From: an uncultured Mollicutes bacterium
GTDB lineage: Bacteria; Bacillota_I; Bacilli_A; Acholeplasmatales; Anaeroplasmataceae
DNA length: 64,000 bases
Direction: 5' to 3'
Assembly: GCA_900540175.1 (NCBI GenBank)
Contig: UQFG01000005.1
Span: 1 to 64,000, forward strand
Shown here: one piece after another, positions 8,562 to 17,231 of the stretch
How the letters are laid out: each line of letters starts with the position of its first letter
Position numbering within the stretch: the stretch's first letter is position 1
Made by a program: the position numbers and the translations under genes
Notes under the pieces: model-generated
Seen by the model: the letters and a program-made list of their open reading frames with translations, nothing else
Database searches by the model: none
Told to the model about the DNA's origin: nothing

Positions 8562-9512
8562 ATGATAAAAGCTTTATTCAAAGCAATCGAACAATATCAA
8601 ACGATCATTATCCATCGCCACAGTCGTCCGGATTTAGACGCACTTGGAAGTCAAAGAGGATTGGCGCTGGTTCTTCGGCACGCGTATCCTAAAAAAGAAA
8701 TCTACATGGTCGGCGATATGAGTCCGCGATATGCTTTTTTAGGTTCAATGGATGAAATAGAAGATTCCAAATACGATGGCGCCTTAGCCATCATAACAGA
8801 TGTAGCCGTAAAGGCAATGGTCAGTGACGATCGGTATTTGCTTGCTAAAGACATTTATGTGATCGATCATCATCAGAATGCATCGGATATTACTTCCAAT
8901 GTTCTTTGCGATCCGAGTAAAATCGCCGTTTCGGAGTGGATTGCGTTCTTGCTGATGGAGCAGGGGTTTACGATCCCAAAGGAAGCGGCCACGGCTTTAT
9001 TAGGCGGTATCATTACCGATAGCGGTCGCTTTTTATACGGAGAAACCAGCGCTACTACTTTTTTGGTCGCTTCCGAATTGTTGAAAGCCGGTGCCGATAA
9101 GGATTTTTTATACAGGCATTTGTATACCGAAACGCTGTTTGAACGAAAAATGAAAAATTATTTTGCATCCCGTTTTGAAACGACCCAAGAAGGCGTGGCT
9201 TATCTTAAAAACGATTTGGATGTTTTCGAACGGTTTCACGTCGGCTTTTTTGATATCTCCAGAGGAATGGTGTCGGTGATGGCCGGAATCGAAGAAATTC
9301 CGATTTGGTGCAATTTCACCAAAGATCCCAAAACCAATGCGGTAGTTGGAGAGTTTCGCAGCAGAGAAATCCCGATTGTCGATATTGCCAAAAAATACGG
9401 CGGCGGCGGCCATGCATTGGCTTGTGGTGCGACTTTGAAAGACTTCGATATGGCGGATGCCGTTTTGGAGGATTTTAATGAATTGATCAGAAAGACGAAG
9501 GTGGACCGATGA
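8562..9512 (+). CDS. nrnA: DHH/DHHA1 phosphoesterase (NrnA-like oligoribonuclease/pAp phosphatase)
   Basis: Predicted Mn-dependent phosphodiesterase that degrades nanoRNA, pAp or linear cyclic-dinucleotide products. 316 residues, the family length. The N-terminal DHH domain has RHSRPDLDALGSQ, TDVA, the signature VIDHHQN and ITDSGRF; the C-terminal DHHA1 domain ends with GGGGHALACGATL. In the first motif Asp-Leu-Asp replaces the more common Asp-Gly-Asp. ATG 8562 follows GAGAGGAG at longer than ideal spacing. It overlaps pflA by four bases, so it is in one transcription unit with it, though a functional link to fermentation is not obvious. Confidence 0.88.
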   Translation: MIKALFKAIEQYQTIIIHRHSRPDLDALGSQRGLALVLRHAYPKKEIYMVGDMSPRYAFLGSMDEIEDSKYDGALAIITDVAVKAMVSDDRYLLAKDIYVIDHHQNASDITSNVLCDPSKIAVSEWIAFLLMEQGFTIPKEAATALLGGIITDSGRFLYGETSATTFLVASELLKAGADKDFLYRHLYTETLFERKMKNYFASRFETTQEGVAYLKNDLDVFERFHVGFFDISRGMVSVMAGIEEIPIWCNFTKDPKTNAVVGEFRSREIPIVDIAKKYGGGGHALACGATLKDFDMADAVLEDFNELIRKTKVDR

Positions 9513-10258
9513 TCGGTAAAATTCATTCGGTAGAAACATTCGGCACAGTGGATGGTCCCGGCATTCGCTATGTTGTTTTTTTAAAAGGATGTCCGCTTCG
9601 CTGTCTTTATTGCCATAATCCGGATACATGGGATATGGCTTCGGCCAAGGAAAAAACCGTCGCGGAATTGGTTTTGGATATCAAGCGGTATCGTGGGTAT
9701 TTCGGAGATAAAGGCGGTGTAACGGTCAGCGGAGGCGAACCGTTGTTGCAACTGGATTTTGTGATCGAACTGTTTAAAGCATTGAAAAAAGAAGGAATCC
9801 ATACGGCTTTGGATACGTCCGGTTTTTTGTTTGATCCAAGTGACGAACGGTATTTGCAATTGATTTTATATACCGATCTTGTTTTGTTGGATATGAAACA
9901 GATCGATCCGGACAAACATCAAAGACTAACCGGTGTGTCCAATGCGCCGGTTTTGGCTTTTGCTTCTTTTTTGGCCGAGCATCGAAAAAAAATGTGGATT
10001 CGTCATGTTTTGGTGCCGGGAATAACAACCGATTCCAACGATTTGAAACAATTAAAAGATTGGATCGATACTCTTCCTACCGTAGAAAAAGTAGAGGTCT
10101 TGCCTTACCATACGATGGGAATGGTCAAATACGAAAAACTGGGATTGACGTATCCGTTAAAAGGCGTTTTGCCGCCGAGTAAAGAAGAGGTGCGTTTGGC
10201 CAAAGAAATACTGGGGGTGAAAAAACATGAAGTGGACGGAAGAAAAGATCAAAAATGA
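9509..10258 (+). CDS. pflA: Pyruvate formate-lyase activating enzyme (radical SAM)
   Basis: Uses a [4Fe-4S] cluster and S-adenosylmethionine to abstract a hydrogen from the glycyl-radical glycine of PFL. 249 residues, normal for PflA. The cluster motif CPLRCLYCHNPDTWD has the CX3CX2C spacing and is followed by GGVTVSGGEPLLQ, the SAM-binding GGE motif. ATG 9509 overlaps the DHH stop (ATGA type). The gene ends inside the thioredoxin-like gene. Its target glycine is here on a separate small protein (12723-12956), so activation must happen on, or before assembly with, the core subunit. Confidence 0.94.
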   Translation: MIGKIHSVETFGTVDGPGIRYVVFLKGCPLRCLYCHNPDTWDMASAKEKTVAELVLDIKRYRGYFGDKGGVTVSGGEPLLQLDFVIELFKALKKEGIHTALDTSGFLFDPSDERYLQLILYTDLVLLDMKQIDPDKHQRLTGVSNAPVLAFASFLAEHRKKMWIRHVLVPGITTDSNDLKQLKDWIDTLPTVEKVEVLPYHTMGMVKYEKLGLTYPLKGVLPPSKEEVRLAKEILGVKKHEVDGRKDQK

Positions 10259-10559
10259 GTGGACGGGCATCTCGGTTGTGGAAGTTTCCGGAGAATCGTG
10301 TGCCAACTGCTTGACGTTATTGCCGATTTTAAACCGGTTGATGGATTCAAGAACGGATGCGGTTTTGCGTCATATAGAAGTTTCGGAAGAAATCATGCCG
10401 CTGCTTGAAAAATGGGAAGTTGAGGCGGTTCCTTCCATTTTGATTCTTTACAACGATACGGTTTTTGCCAAATGTCGCGGGTATCAACCAGAAGAAATTC
10501 TGGAAATTTGGTTGAATGCCAAAATCGACGAGTTGAAAAAGAAGATGAATCTTAATTAA
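10227..10559 (+). CDS. Thioredoxin-like protein with CANC motif
   Basis: 110 residues with a thioredoxin-like pattern: strand, SGESCANCLTLLPIL (CXXC as Cys-Ala-Asn-Cys), then the cis-proline segment WEVEAVPSILILYN and a C-terminal helix. No signal peptide, so cytosolic. The usual TrxA motif is CGPC; CANC suggests a different redox potential or partner. It overlaps pflA by 32 bases and precedes pflB, so a role in reducing PFL or its activase in the anaerobic cell is a reasonable guess, not shown. ATG 10227 follows a GGGGGTG site. Confidence 0.8.
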   Translation: MKWTEEKIKNEWTGISVVEVSGESCANCLTLLPILNRLMDSRTDAVLRHIEVSEEIMPLLEKWEVEAVPSILILYNDTVFAKCRGYQPEEILEIWLNAKIDELKKKMNLN

Positions 10560-10590
10560 GAAAAATTCTTAATAAAAAGGTTCTATCCTC

Positions 10591-10619
10591 TTGTTGTTTA
10601 CTAGAAGTTTTGTTATAAT
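10591..10619 (+). promoter_or_regulatory. Putative promoter of the split pfl genes
   Basis: TTGTTG (10591-10596) and TATAAT (10614-10619) at 17-base spacing, 53 bases before the pflB start. A TTAAGAA/TTCTTAA dyad (10556-10573) just upstream may be a weak terminator of the preceding gene. Confidence 0.65.
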
Positions 10620-10671
10620 GAAATCGTGGCACAAACAGCCATAAAAAGTAGTAGAAAGAGGGATTAGATTG

Positions 10672-12702
10672 ATGTTTAAAGCTTGGGAAGGATTTACCTT
10701 CGGAAAGTGGAGCAACGATGAGGTCGATGTTCGGGACTTCATTCAAAAAAATTATACGCCTTATGAAGGAGACGCCTCCTTTCTTGCAGAGGCGACCGAA
10801 GATACCAAAAAACTTTGGGATCTTGTTTTGGATTTGTCAAAGAAAGAAAGAGAAGCCGGCGGTGTGTTGGATGCGGATACGGCAATCATTTCGACTTTAA
10901 CCAGCCATCAACCGGGTTATTTAGATAAAACATTGGAGAAGATCGTCGGTTTGCAGACGGATGTTCCGTTTAAACGGGCGCTTCAACCGTTTGGCGGCAT
11001 TAAAATGTCGACCCAAGCCTTACAGATGTACGGCTATACGATTGATCCGCATGTTACGGAGATTTTCACAAAATACCGGAAAACACACAATGACGGTGTT
11101 TACGATGCGTATACAAAAGAAATGCGTGCCGCTCGTTCGGCTCATATTTTGACGGGTCTTCCGGATACGTACGGTCGCGGAAGAATTGTCGGCGATTACC
11201 GCCGGGTAGCCCTTTACGGGGTGGATTATTTGATTCGCCATAAAGAAATGGACAAAGATTTGATTGCCGGTGAAATGCGCCCGGAACGGGTACGCGACCG
11301 GGAAGAAATCGCCGATCAAATCAAGGCCTTAAAGGCTTTAAAAGAAATGGCGTTAAGTTACGGAATTGATATTTCATTACCGGCTACAACGGCCAAAGAA
11401 GCGATTCAAGCCCTTTATTTCGGATATCTTGGTGCGGTCAAGGATCAAAACGGAGCGGCGATGTCCATCGGTAGAAACTCAACGTTCTTGGATATCTATA
11501 TTGAACGGGATATCAAAAATCATGTATTAACCGAAGAAGAAGCCCAAGAACTGATCGATCATTTCGTTATGAAACTCAGAATCGTTAAATTCATGCGGAT
11601 CAAAGAATACAATGAATTGTTTTCGGGCGATCCGACATGGGTAACCGAATCGATCGGCGGAATGGGGGTTGACGGACGGACCTTGGTTACGAAAACGTCC
11701 TTCCGAATTTTACACACACTGGATACATTAGGACCGGCTCCGGAACCCAATTTAACGGTTTTATGGTCTAAGCGTCTGCCGCTTGCTTTTAAGCGTTTCT
11801 GTGCGGATCTTTCCATTCGGACTTCCTCCATTCAGTATGAATCTGATGATTTGATGCGTCCGGAAATGGGGGACGATTACTGCATTGCTTGTTGTGTGTC
11901 GTCCATGAGAGTCGGCAAAGATATGCAATTCTTCGGGGCTCGCGCGAATTTGGCTAAGTGCTTGCTGTATGCGTTAAACGGCGGTCGCGATGAATTGATG
12001 CTGGACAAAAAAACAGGAAAACCGTTCCAGGTTTCTCCTAAGTTCGAATCCATTACATCCGATGATCCGTTAAACTACGAAGAAGTCATCGACAAGTATG
12101 AAACGATGATGGAATGGTTGGCGCAACTTTATGTCAATACGTTGAACTTGATCCATTATATGCATGACAAATATTCGTATGAAGCATTGGAAATGGCCCT
12201 TCACGATACGAATGTCCGTCGTTTCTTTGCAACCGGCATTGCTGGGTTGTCTTGTGCGGTCGATTCTTTATCGGCCATCAAATATGCCAAAGTAACGCCG
12301 ATCCGCAATGAGTTTGGGATCATTACCGATTTTAAAACCGAAGGAGATTTCCCGAAATACGGCAATAATGACGATCGGGCTGATGAAATCGCCGTTTGGT
12401 TGGTTAAAACGTTTATGAATAAAATCAAGAAACATTATACGTACCGGGAATCTGTTCCGACCATGTCGATTTTGACCATTACATCCAATGTTGTTTACGG
12501 TAAAAAAACCGGAAACACACCGGATGGACGAAAAGCGGGCGAACCGCTTGCACCGGGTGCCAATCCGATGCACGGACGGGATTCCAATGGGGCGTTGGCT
12601 TCGCTCGAATCGGTTGCCAAATTACCGTATGAATATTCAAGAGACGGTATTTCCAATACGTTCAGCGTGACACCGGCATCTCTTGGAAAAGATGAAGATT
12701 AA
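10672..12702 (+). CDS. pflB: Pyruvate formate-lyase core subunit lacking the glycyl-radical domain
   Basis: Non-oxidative cleavage of pyruvate with CoA to acetyl-CoA and formate. 676 residues, against about 750-760 for single-chain PFL. The active-site Cys pair is present in [17 protein letters not shown], and the chain aligns with ordinary PFL up to [13 protein letters not shown], where it stops with TAA. The remaining ~75 residues of a normal PFL, with the radical glycine, are encoded by the next gene behind its own ribosome site. The break falls in the linker before the glycyl-radical domain, so this looks like a true two-subunit enzyme rather than a frameshift. ATG 10672 follows AGAGGG; a TTG directly before it is rejected. 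Confidence 0.93.
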   Translation: MFKAWEGFTFGKWSNDEVDVRDFIQKNYTPYEGDASFLAEATEDTKKLWDLVLDLSKKEREAGGVLDADTAIISTLTSHQPGYLDKTLEKIVGLQTDVPFKRALQPFGGIKMSTQALQMYGYTIDPHVTEIFTKYRKTHNDGVYDAYTKEMRAARSAHILTGLPDTYGRGRIVGDYRRVALYGVDYLIRHKEMDKDLIAGEMRPERVRDREEIADQIKALKALKEMALSYGIDISLPATTAKEAIQALYFGYLGAVKDQNGAAMSIGRNSTFLDIYIERDIKNHVLTEEEAQELIDHFVMKLRIVKFMRIKEYNELFSGDPTWVTESIGGMGVDGRTLVTKTSFRILHTLDTLGPAPEPNLTVLWSKRLPLAFKRFCADLSIRTSSIQYESDDLMRPEMGDDYCIACCVSSMRVGKDMQFFGARANLAKCLLYALNGGRDELMLDKKTGKPFQVSPKFESITSDDPLNYEEVIDKYETMMEWLAQLYVNTLNLIHYMHDKYSYEALEMALHDTNVRRFFATGIAGLSCAVDSLSAIKYAKVTPIRNEFGIITDFKTEGDFPKYGNNDDRADEIAVWLVKTFMNKIKKHYTYRESVPTMSILTITSNVVYGKKTGNTPDGRKAGEPLAPGANPMHGRDSNGALASLESVAKLPYEYSRDGISNTFSVTPASLGKDED

Positions 12703-12722
12703 GATAGAAAGGAAACGATTGT

Positions 12723-12956
12723 ATGTCTCAAAGAGTCGATAATTTAGTTCAAATGCTGGATACGTACGTATCCGATGGTGGTTACCACCTGAATGTCAAT
12801 GTTTTCAATCGGGAAACCTTGTTGGATGCGCAAAAACATCCGGAAAAATATCCGCAATTAACCATTCGGGTATCCGGTTATGCAGTTAATTTTATCAAGT
12901 TGACCAAAGAACAGCAGGATGATGTCATTCATCGGACAATCCATGAATCCATGTAA
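12723..12956 (+). CDS. Separate glycyl-radical subunit of pyruvate formate-lyase
   Basis: 77 residues corresponding to the extreme C-terminus of [21 protein letters not shown] and [14 protein letters not shown] are the conserved blocks; the Gly of RVSGYAV is the expected radical site set by PflA. The start ATG 12723 has its own GAAAGGA site, 20 bases after the core stop. It resembles the stand-alone repair protein YfiD/GrcA in size and domain, but here the neighbouring core has no glycyl domain, so this protein should be required for activity. A strong terminator follows. Confidence 0.92.
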   Translation: MSQRVDNLVQMLDTYVSDGGYHLNVNVFNRETLLDAQKHPEKYPQLTIRVSGYAVNFIKLTKEQQDDVIHRTIHESM

Positions 12957-12960
12957 TGAA

Positions 12961-12990
12961 AAAAAAGAAGATCAAACGATCTTCTTTTTT
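12961..12990 (+). terminator. Intrinsic terminator after the pfl genes
   Basis: GAAGATC and GATCTTC pair around AAAC, preceded by A-run and followed by T6. Confidence 0.88.
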
Positions 12991-13087
12991 CATTTGTTTT
13001 CAAGACAGAATTGACGCAAACGATTGAAATTTTTCTTATTTTATTATATGATTAATAGAAAGACTTCCCGTTTAGGAGCGTGATTTT

Positions 13088-14674
13088 ATGATTTTTTCCC
13101 AAGATAAAAAAAGCGTGACTATTGCCGATTCTGTTTTTTCAACCGAAGAAGCGGTGACGCGTTTGGCTGCCTTGTCCGCAAAGCAGATCAAAAGTTTTTT
13201 TGCTCAAATAAAGCCGTTACCAAGAAGAATTCACTGTTTGGCTTTGGTGAGTGTTTTAAATGAACGGATCAAGACGTTAAACTCTTTTTCACTTTCAAAA
13301 GATGCCTTTACGAAATTGCAACAATATTCGCAATATACTGAATACCTTTTACAAACGTTGTTTGTTAAAATCGCTCAAGAAGGGGACTTTTTGAAGTATC
13401 GCCGTTGTTTTTGGCGACTGGTTTTGGAAAATGCTTCGTTGATTGGTTTATTGGACGGACAACTTGCTTATTTACTCCAGGAAGAAAGCCAAGAAATGGA
13501 AAGTTTTGAAATTTATAGTATGGCGATTGCTTCGGTTTCTTTGGATTTTGAAGCGGAATTCGACGGTCAACCGGTTTCATCTTTGCCGACAACCTTGAAA
13601 ATGCTTTATTCCGCCGAAGAAATTCACGAATTGAGTGAAAAATACGGGATAACGTTGCCGCGGCGATTGAAAAAAGAAACGTACTTGGAAATTATAAAAC
13701 AAATGCTTGTTCAAAAAAGAAGATGGACCAAAACAACAGAAGAACAATTGAACAATCTGACAGTTGCTCAACTGGATGTTTTTTGCATGGAACAGAAGTT
13801 GAATCTTTGTGCGTCGTTAAAAAAAGAAGCGTTGATGGAATTGTTTTTATTCTATTTAAAACAACAACAGATGGATCATCTGAAACCTTTTTCGTTATGG
13901 ACCGATGACATTACACCGCTTGTATTTGAAGTCGATTTACAGAAAATAGCGCCGTTTGGTCGCGGGGAACCCCAACCAATCATTCATTACGAAGAAAATA
14001 TGCAACCTGAAACCGATTCCGTTGATTTCGTTTCAGGAAATGAGCCGGCAGAAGAAATTACAGAAGCGTCAAACGAAACCGCTTTATCAGAAGAAACCGA
14101 AAGCGAAGCCGATGAATCAAACAAAGTTGATGCTGAAGAAATCGCTTTATCAGAAGAAACCGAAAGCGAAGTCGATGAATCAAACAAAGTTGATGCTGAA
14201 GAAATCGCTTTATCAGAAGAAACCGGAAGCGAAACCGATGAATCAAACAAAGTTGATGATGAAGAAATCGCTTTACCGGAAGAAACCGGAAGCGAAACCG
14301 ATGAATCAAACAAAGTTGACTCTGAAGAAGAAACTTCTTCTGTTGAGGAAGTGATGGATTCGAAAGAGAATCAAGAAACAAAAAACTCGGAAGAAAAGTG
14401 GCAACAAGAACCTATAACCGTGGTACAAAGTGAAGTTGTGGCTTTGGAGTCAAACGAACAAAAACAAGATAAGATTGAAGAAGCATTAACGGCTTTACCG
14501 GATTCAAACGAAGAAGGTGTTCATGCACAGGTCGATTCTTTCGTTTCAAACCCGTATTTTCGAAATAAAAAACTGTTGGCCAAGAAAAAGACGTGGTTAT
14601 TCCCGCTTTTAACGATTGTTTTAATTGTTTTGGTGCTGTTGGTTGTTTTTTATTTGATTAAGTATTTCGGATAA
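13088..14674 (+). CDS. Tail-anchored protein with SAP-like motifs and acidic tandem repeats, function unknown
   Basis: 528 residues; I do not recognise the family. Residues about 1-175 are helical and soluble. Two segments near 175-205 and 220-260 (YGITLPRRLKKETYLEII and LTVAQLDVFCMEQKLNL) look like SAP/Rho-N type helix-extension-helix units, often seen in nucleic-acid binding. A very acidic region carries four 21-residue repeats (consensus ALSEETESEADESNKVDAEE). The C-terminus is a single membrane segment, TWLFPLLTIVLIVLVLL, with a short basic end, so the protein should be tail-anchored with its bulk in the cytoplasm. ATG 13088 follows AGGAG. It lies 12 bases before mutS. Confidence 0.75.
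   Translation: MIFSQDKKSVTIADSVFSTEEAVTRLAALSAKQIKSFFAQIKPLPRRIHCLALVSVLNERIKTLNSFSLSKDAFTKLQQYSQYTEYLLQTLFVKIAQEGDFLKYRRCFWRLVLENASLIGLLDGQLAYLLQEESQEMESFEIYSMAIASVSLDFEAEFDGQPVSSLPTTLKMLYSAEEIHELSEKYGITLPRRLKKETYLEIIKQMLVQKRRWTKTTEEQLNNLTVAQLDVFCMEQKLNLCASLKKEALMELFLFYLKQQQMDHLKPFSLWTDDITPLVFEVDLQKIAPFGRGEPQPIIHYEENMQPETDSVDFVSGNEPAEEITEASNETALSEETESEADESNKVDAEEIALSEETESEVDESNKVDAEEIALSEETGSETDESNKVDDEEIALPEETGSETDESNKVDSEEETSSVEEVMDSKENQETKNSEEKWQQEPITVVQSEVVALESNEQKQDKIEEALTALPDSNEEGVHAQVDSFVSNPYFRNKKLLAKKKTWLFPLLTIVLIVLVLLVVFYLIKYFG
14081..14332 (+). repeat. Four 63-base tandem repeats inside the acidic protein
   Basis: Units 14081-14143, 14144-14206, 14207-14269 and 14270-14332 each encode 21 residues beginning Ala-Leu. 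They differ at few positions, suggesting recent duplication. In-frame length means copy number could change without breaking the gene. Confidence 0.9.
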
Positions 14675-14686
14675 GTTGGTGAAGGA

Positions 14687-17230
14687 ATGAAGGAATTAAC
14701 GTATACACCGATGATGCAGCAGTATTTGGAAATCAAAAAAAATTATCCGGATACGATTTTGTTTTATCGGGTAGGGGATTTTTATGAAATGTTTTTTGAA
14801 GATGCCGTTACGGGATCGAAAGAATTGGAATTGGCTTTAACGGGAAAAGATGCCGGTGTCGAAGAACGGGTACCGATGTGCGGTGTACCGTTTCATGCGT
14901 ATGAACCGTATGCCGAGCGCTTGATTGCAAGAGGCTATAAAGTGGCGATCGTCGAACAAATCGAAGATCCTAAAAACGCCAAAGGAATCGTCCGTCGCGG
15001 TGTCATCAAAATTATTACACCCGGAACGATTGATTCCGGTTTAAACGATAAAGAAAACAATTATATCGCTTCTGTGATTTCTTTGAAAAAAGCTTACGGT
15101 CTGTGTTACGGCGATTTATCGACGGGTGAAATTTTTTTAAATCTTTTTCAATCGGAAGACCTTTTACTCAATGAAATTTCGGCACTTCGGATTCGCGAAA
15201 TTGTTTTATCGTCCATTGATCGATTGCTCCGTTTAAACGACTGGGCAAAAAAGAACGGGATCGTCTTATCGAAAGTGGAAAAAAAAACGTTGCCGGAACA
15301 ATTTTTAAGTCTTGCCGAAGGAATCGATTCTATTTATTATCCGGCGATCGGTGCATTGATTCAGTATTATATTGAAACCAAAAAACAACTGCCGCTTCAT
15401 TTTAAAAAAGTCAAGACCTTCATCGGGACTTCCTATTTGAAACTGGATGCGGTTACGAAACGAAATTTAGAAATTACGGAAACTGTCCGTTTCAACCGGA
15501 AATCGGGAACGCTGTTGTGGCATTTGGACCATTGTGAAACGGCAATGGGTTCAAGAATGCTTAGGCAGTGGTTGGATAAACCGTTGGTTGATGCGGAAAA
15601 GATCAATGCTCGGTTGGATTTTGTTCAGGATTTAAACGACCATTTTTTGGAAAAACAGGAAATCAAACTGTATTTTAAAGATGTTTACGATTTGGAACGG
15701 ATCATCGGCCGAATTGTTTCGAACAGTGCCAATGCCAAAGATTTGGTTTGGCTTAGAAGGTCACTTCAGCATATTCCGCAAATCAAACAGTTGGTTGCCG
15801 GTCTTTCTTGTCGAGGCAAGGAAGTAGCCGCCTGCATGGACGATCATGCGGATTTATACCGCGTATTGGAACAGGCATTGGTCGATCAGCCGCCGCTGTC
15901 GCTGAAAGAAGGCGGGATGATCAAAGACGGATTTGACTCAAAATTGGATGAAATTCGATCCATTTGCAAAAACAGCAAGGATTGGATCATCGCTTACGAA
16001 AAAGAGCAAAAGGAAAAGACCGGGATTAAGACGATGAAAGTCGGCTATAATCGGGTTACAGGATATTACATCGAAGTTTCCAAAGGAGCCATTGCCTCTT
16101 TACCGGCTGATTGCGACTATGAACGGCGTTCGACACTTGCCAATTCGGAACGGTTTATTACCAAAGAATTGAAAGAATACGAAGATATTGTTCTTCATGC
16201 CAACGATCAAATCGTCAATTTGGAATACGACTTGTTTTTATCCCTTCGGAAACGTTGTCAGGAATGCATCGTTTCTTTGCAAAAATTGGCGGATTTGCTG
16301 TCAACGATCGATTGTTTTATTTCATTATCCGAAGTGGCTGTTCAATACAATTACGTTCGTCCGACTTTTAATTCGAACCGGACCGTAACGATTGTCGATG
16401 GTCGGCATCCGGTGTTGGAAACGTTACTGAATTCCGCCTACATTGCGAATGACGTGACGATCAATACGTACAATATGATGTTGATTACAGGGCCGAATAT
16501 GGCGGGAAAATCCACTTATATGCGGATGTTGGCGACGATTGTGCTTTTGGCGCAGATCGGATCGTTTGTCCCGGCTAAAGTTGCGGATTTGATGATTTTC
16601 GATGCGATTTTCACCAGAATCGGCGCATCGGATGATTTGGTATCCGGTCAGTCGACGTTCATGGTGGAAATGATGGAGGCCAATTATGCGCTTGCCAACG
16701 CAACGAAAAACAGTCTGGTGCTGTTGGATGAAATCGGCAGAGGAACCGCTACTTTCGATGGGATGGCTTTAGCACAGGCGATTTTGGAATACATTCACGA
16801 AAAAATCGGTTGTGTCACCTTGTTTTCGACCCACTATCACGAATTGACGGTGCTGGAAAAAACTTTAAAACGACTTAAAAACGTCCATGTCGAAGCTAAG
16901 GAAACCGATGCGGGAGTTGCTTTTTTACATAAAGTTTTAGACGGACCAACCGATAAAAGTTACGGAATCAATGTAGCTTCTTTGGCCGGACTGCCTAAAT
17001 CAATCCTTGCCCGCAGTAAAGCAATTTTGGAATTGCTGGAAAAAGATTCCAATGCGAAGAAAGAAATCGCACTGGATTTATTTAATTTCGATGCATATGA
17101 GGCGCAATCGGCTGAAAAAGAAGAAAGCCAAGCCGAAAAAATCAAAGCGCGCTTGGATGAATTGGATGTCAATCGAATGACACCGCTGGAGGCATTGAAT
17201 TTTCTTTATGAATTGAAGGAGATGTCTTAA
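14687..17230 (+). CDS. mutS: DNA mismatch repair protein MutS
   Basis: Recognises base mismatches and small loops and, with MutL, starts repair. 847 residues, usual length. N-terminal mismatch-binding motif FYRVGDFYEMFFEDA (Phe-X-Glu finger region). The ATPase domain has Walker A TGPNMAGKSTYMR, LVLLDEIGRGTATFDG as Walker B, and FSTHYHEL. It lies directly before mutL with one base between, the standard mutSL order. ATG 14687 follows GGTGAAGGA. Good full-length gene. Confidence 0.97.
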   Translation: MKELTYTPMMQQYLEIKKNYPDTILFYRVGDFYEMFFEDAVTGSKELELALTGKDAGVEERVPMCGVPFHAYEPYAERLIARGYKVAIVEQIEDPKNAKGIVRRGVIKIITPGTIDSGLNDKENNYIASVISLKKAYGLCYGDLSTGEIFLNLFQSEDLLLNEISALRIREIVLSSIDRLLRLNDWAKKNGIVLSKVEKKTLPEQFLSLAEGIDSIYYPAIGALIQYYIETKKQLPLHFKKVKTFIGTSYLKLDAVTKRNLEITETVRFNRKSGTLLWHLDHCETAMGSRMLRQWLDKPLVDAEKINARLDFVQDLNDHFLEKQEIKLYFKDVYDLERIIGRIVSNSANAKDLVWLRRSLQHIPQIKQLVAGLSCRGKEVAACMDDHADLYRVLEQALVDQPPLSLKEGGMIKDGFDSKLDEIRSICKNSKDWIIAYEKEQKEKTGIKTMKVGYNRVTGYYIEVSKGAIASLPADCDYERRSTLANSERFITKELKEYEDIVLHANDQIVNLEYDLFLSLRKRCQECIVSLQKLADLLSTIDCFISLSEVAVQYNYVRPTFNSNRTVTIVDGRHPVLETLLNSAYIANDVTINTYNMMLITGPNMAGKSTYMRMLATIVLLAQIGSFVPAKVADLMIFDAIFTRIGASDDLVSGQSTFMVEMMEANYALANATKNSLVLLDEIGRGTATFDGMALAQAILEYIHEKIGCVTLFSTHYHELTVLEKTLKRLKNVHVEAKETDAGVAFLHKVLDGPTDKSYGINVASLAGLPKSILARSKAILELLEKDSNAKKEIALDLFNFDAYEAQSAEKEESQAEKIKARLDELDVNRMTPLEALNFLYELKEMS

Positions 17231-17231
17231 A

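Noticed and set aside
12690..12730. Frame shift as cause of the split PFL
   Set aside because: The core ends with a clean TAA and the small gene has its own ribosome site and start; adding or removing one or two bases does not join them neatly.
14081..14332. Regular repeats considered as a CRISPR array
   Set aside because: Units are contiguous and in frame without unique spacers, and encode an acidic protein segment.
13987..14381. Long Ser-rich open frames on the minus strand within the repeat region
   Set aside because: They are shadows of the 63-base repeats; no ribosome sites and the plus-strand protein explains the pattern.
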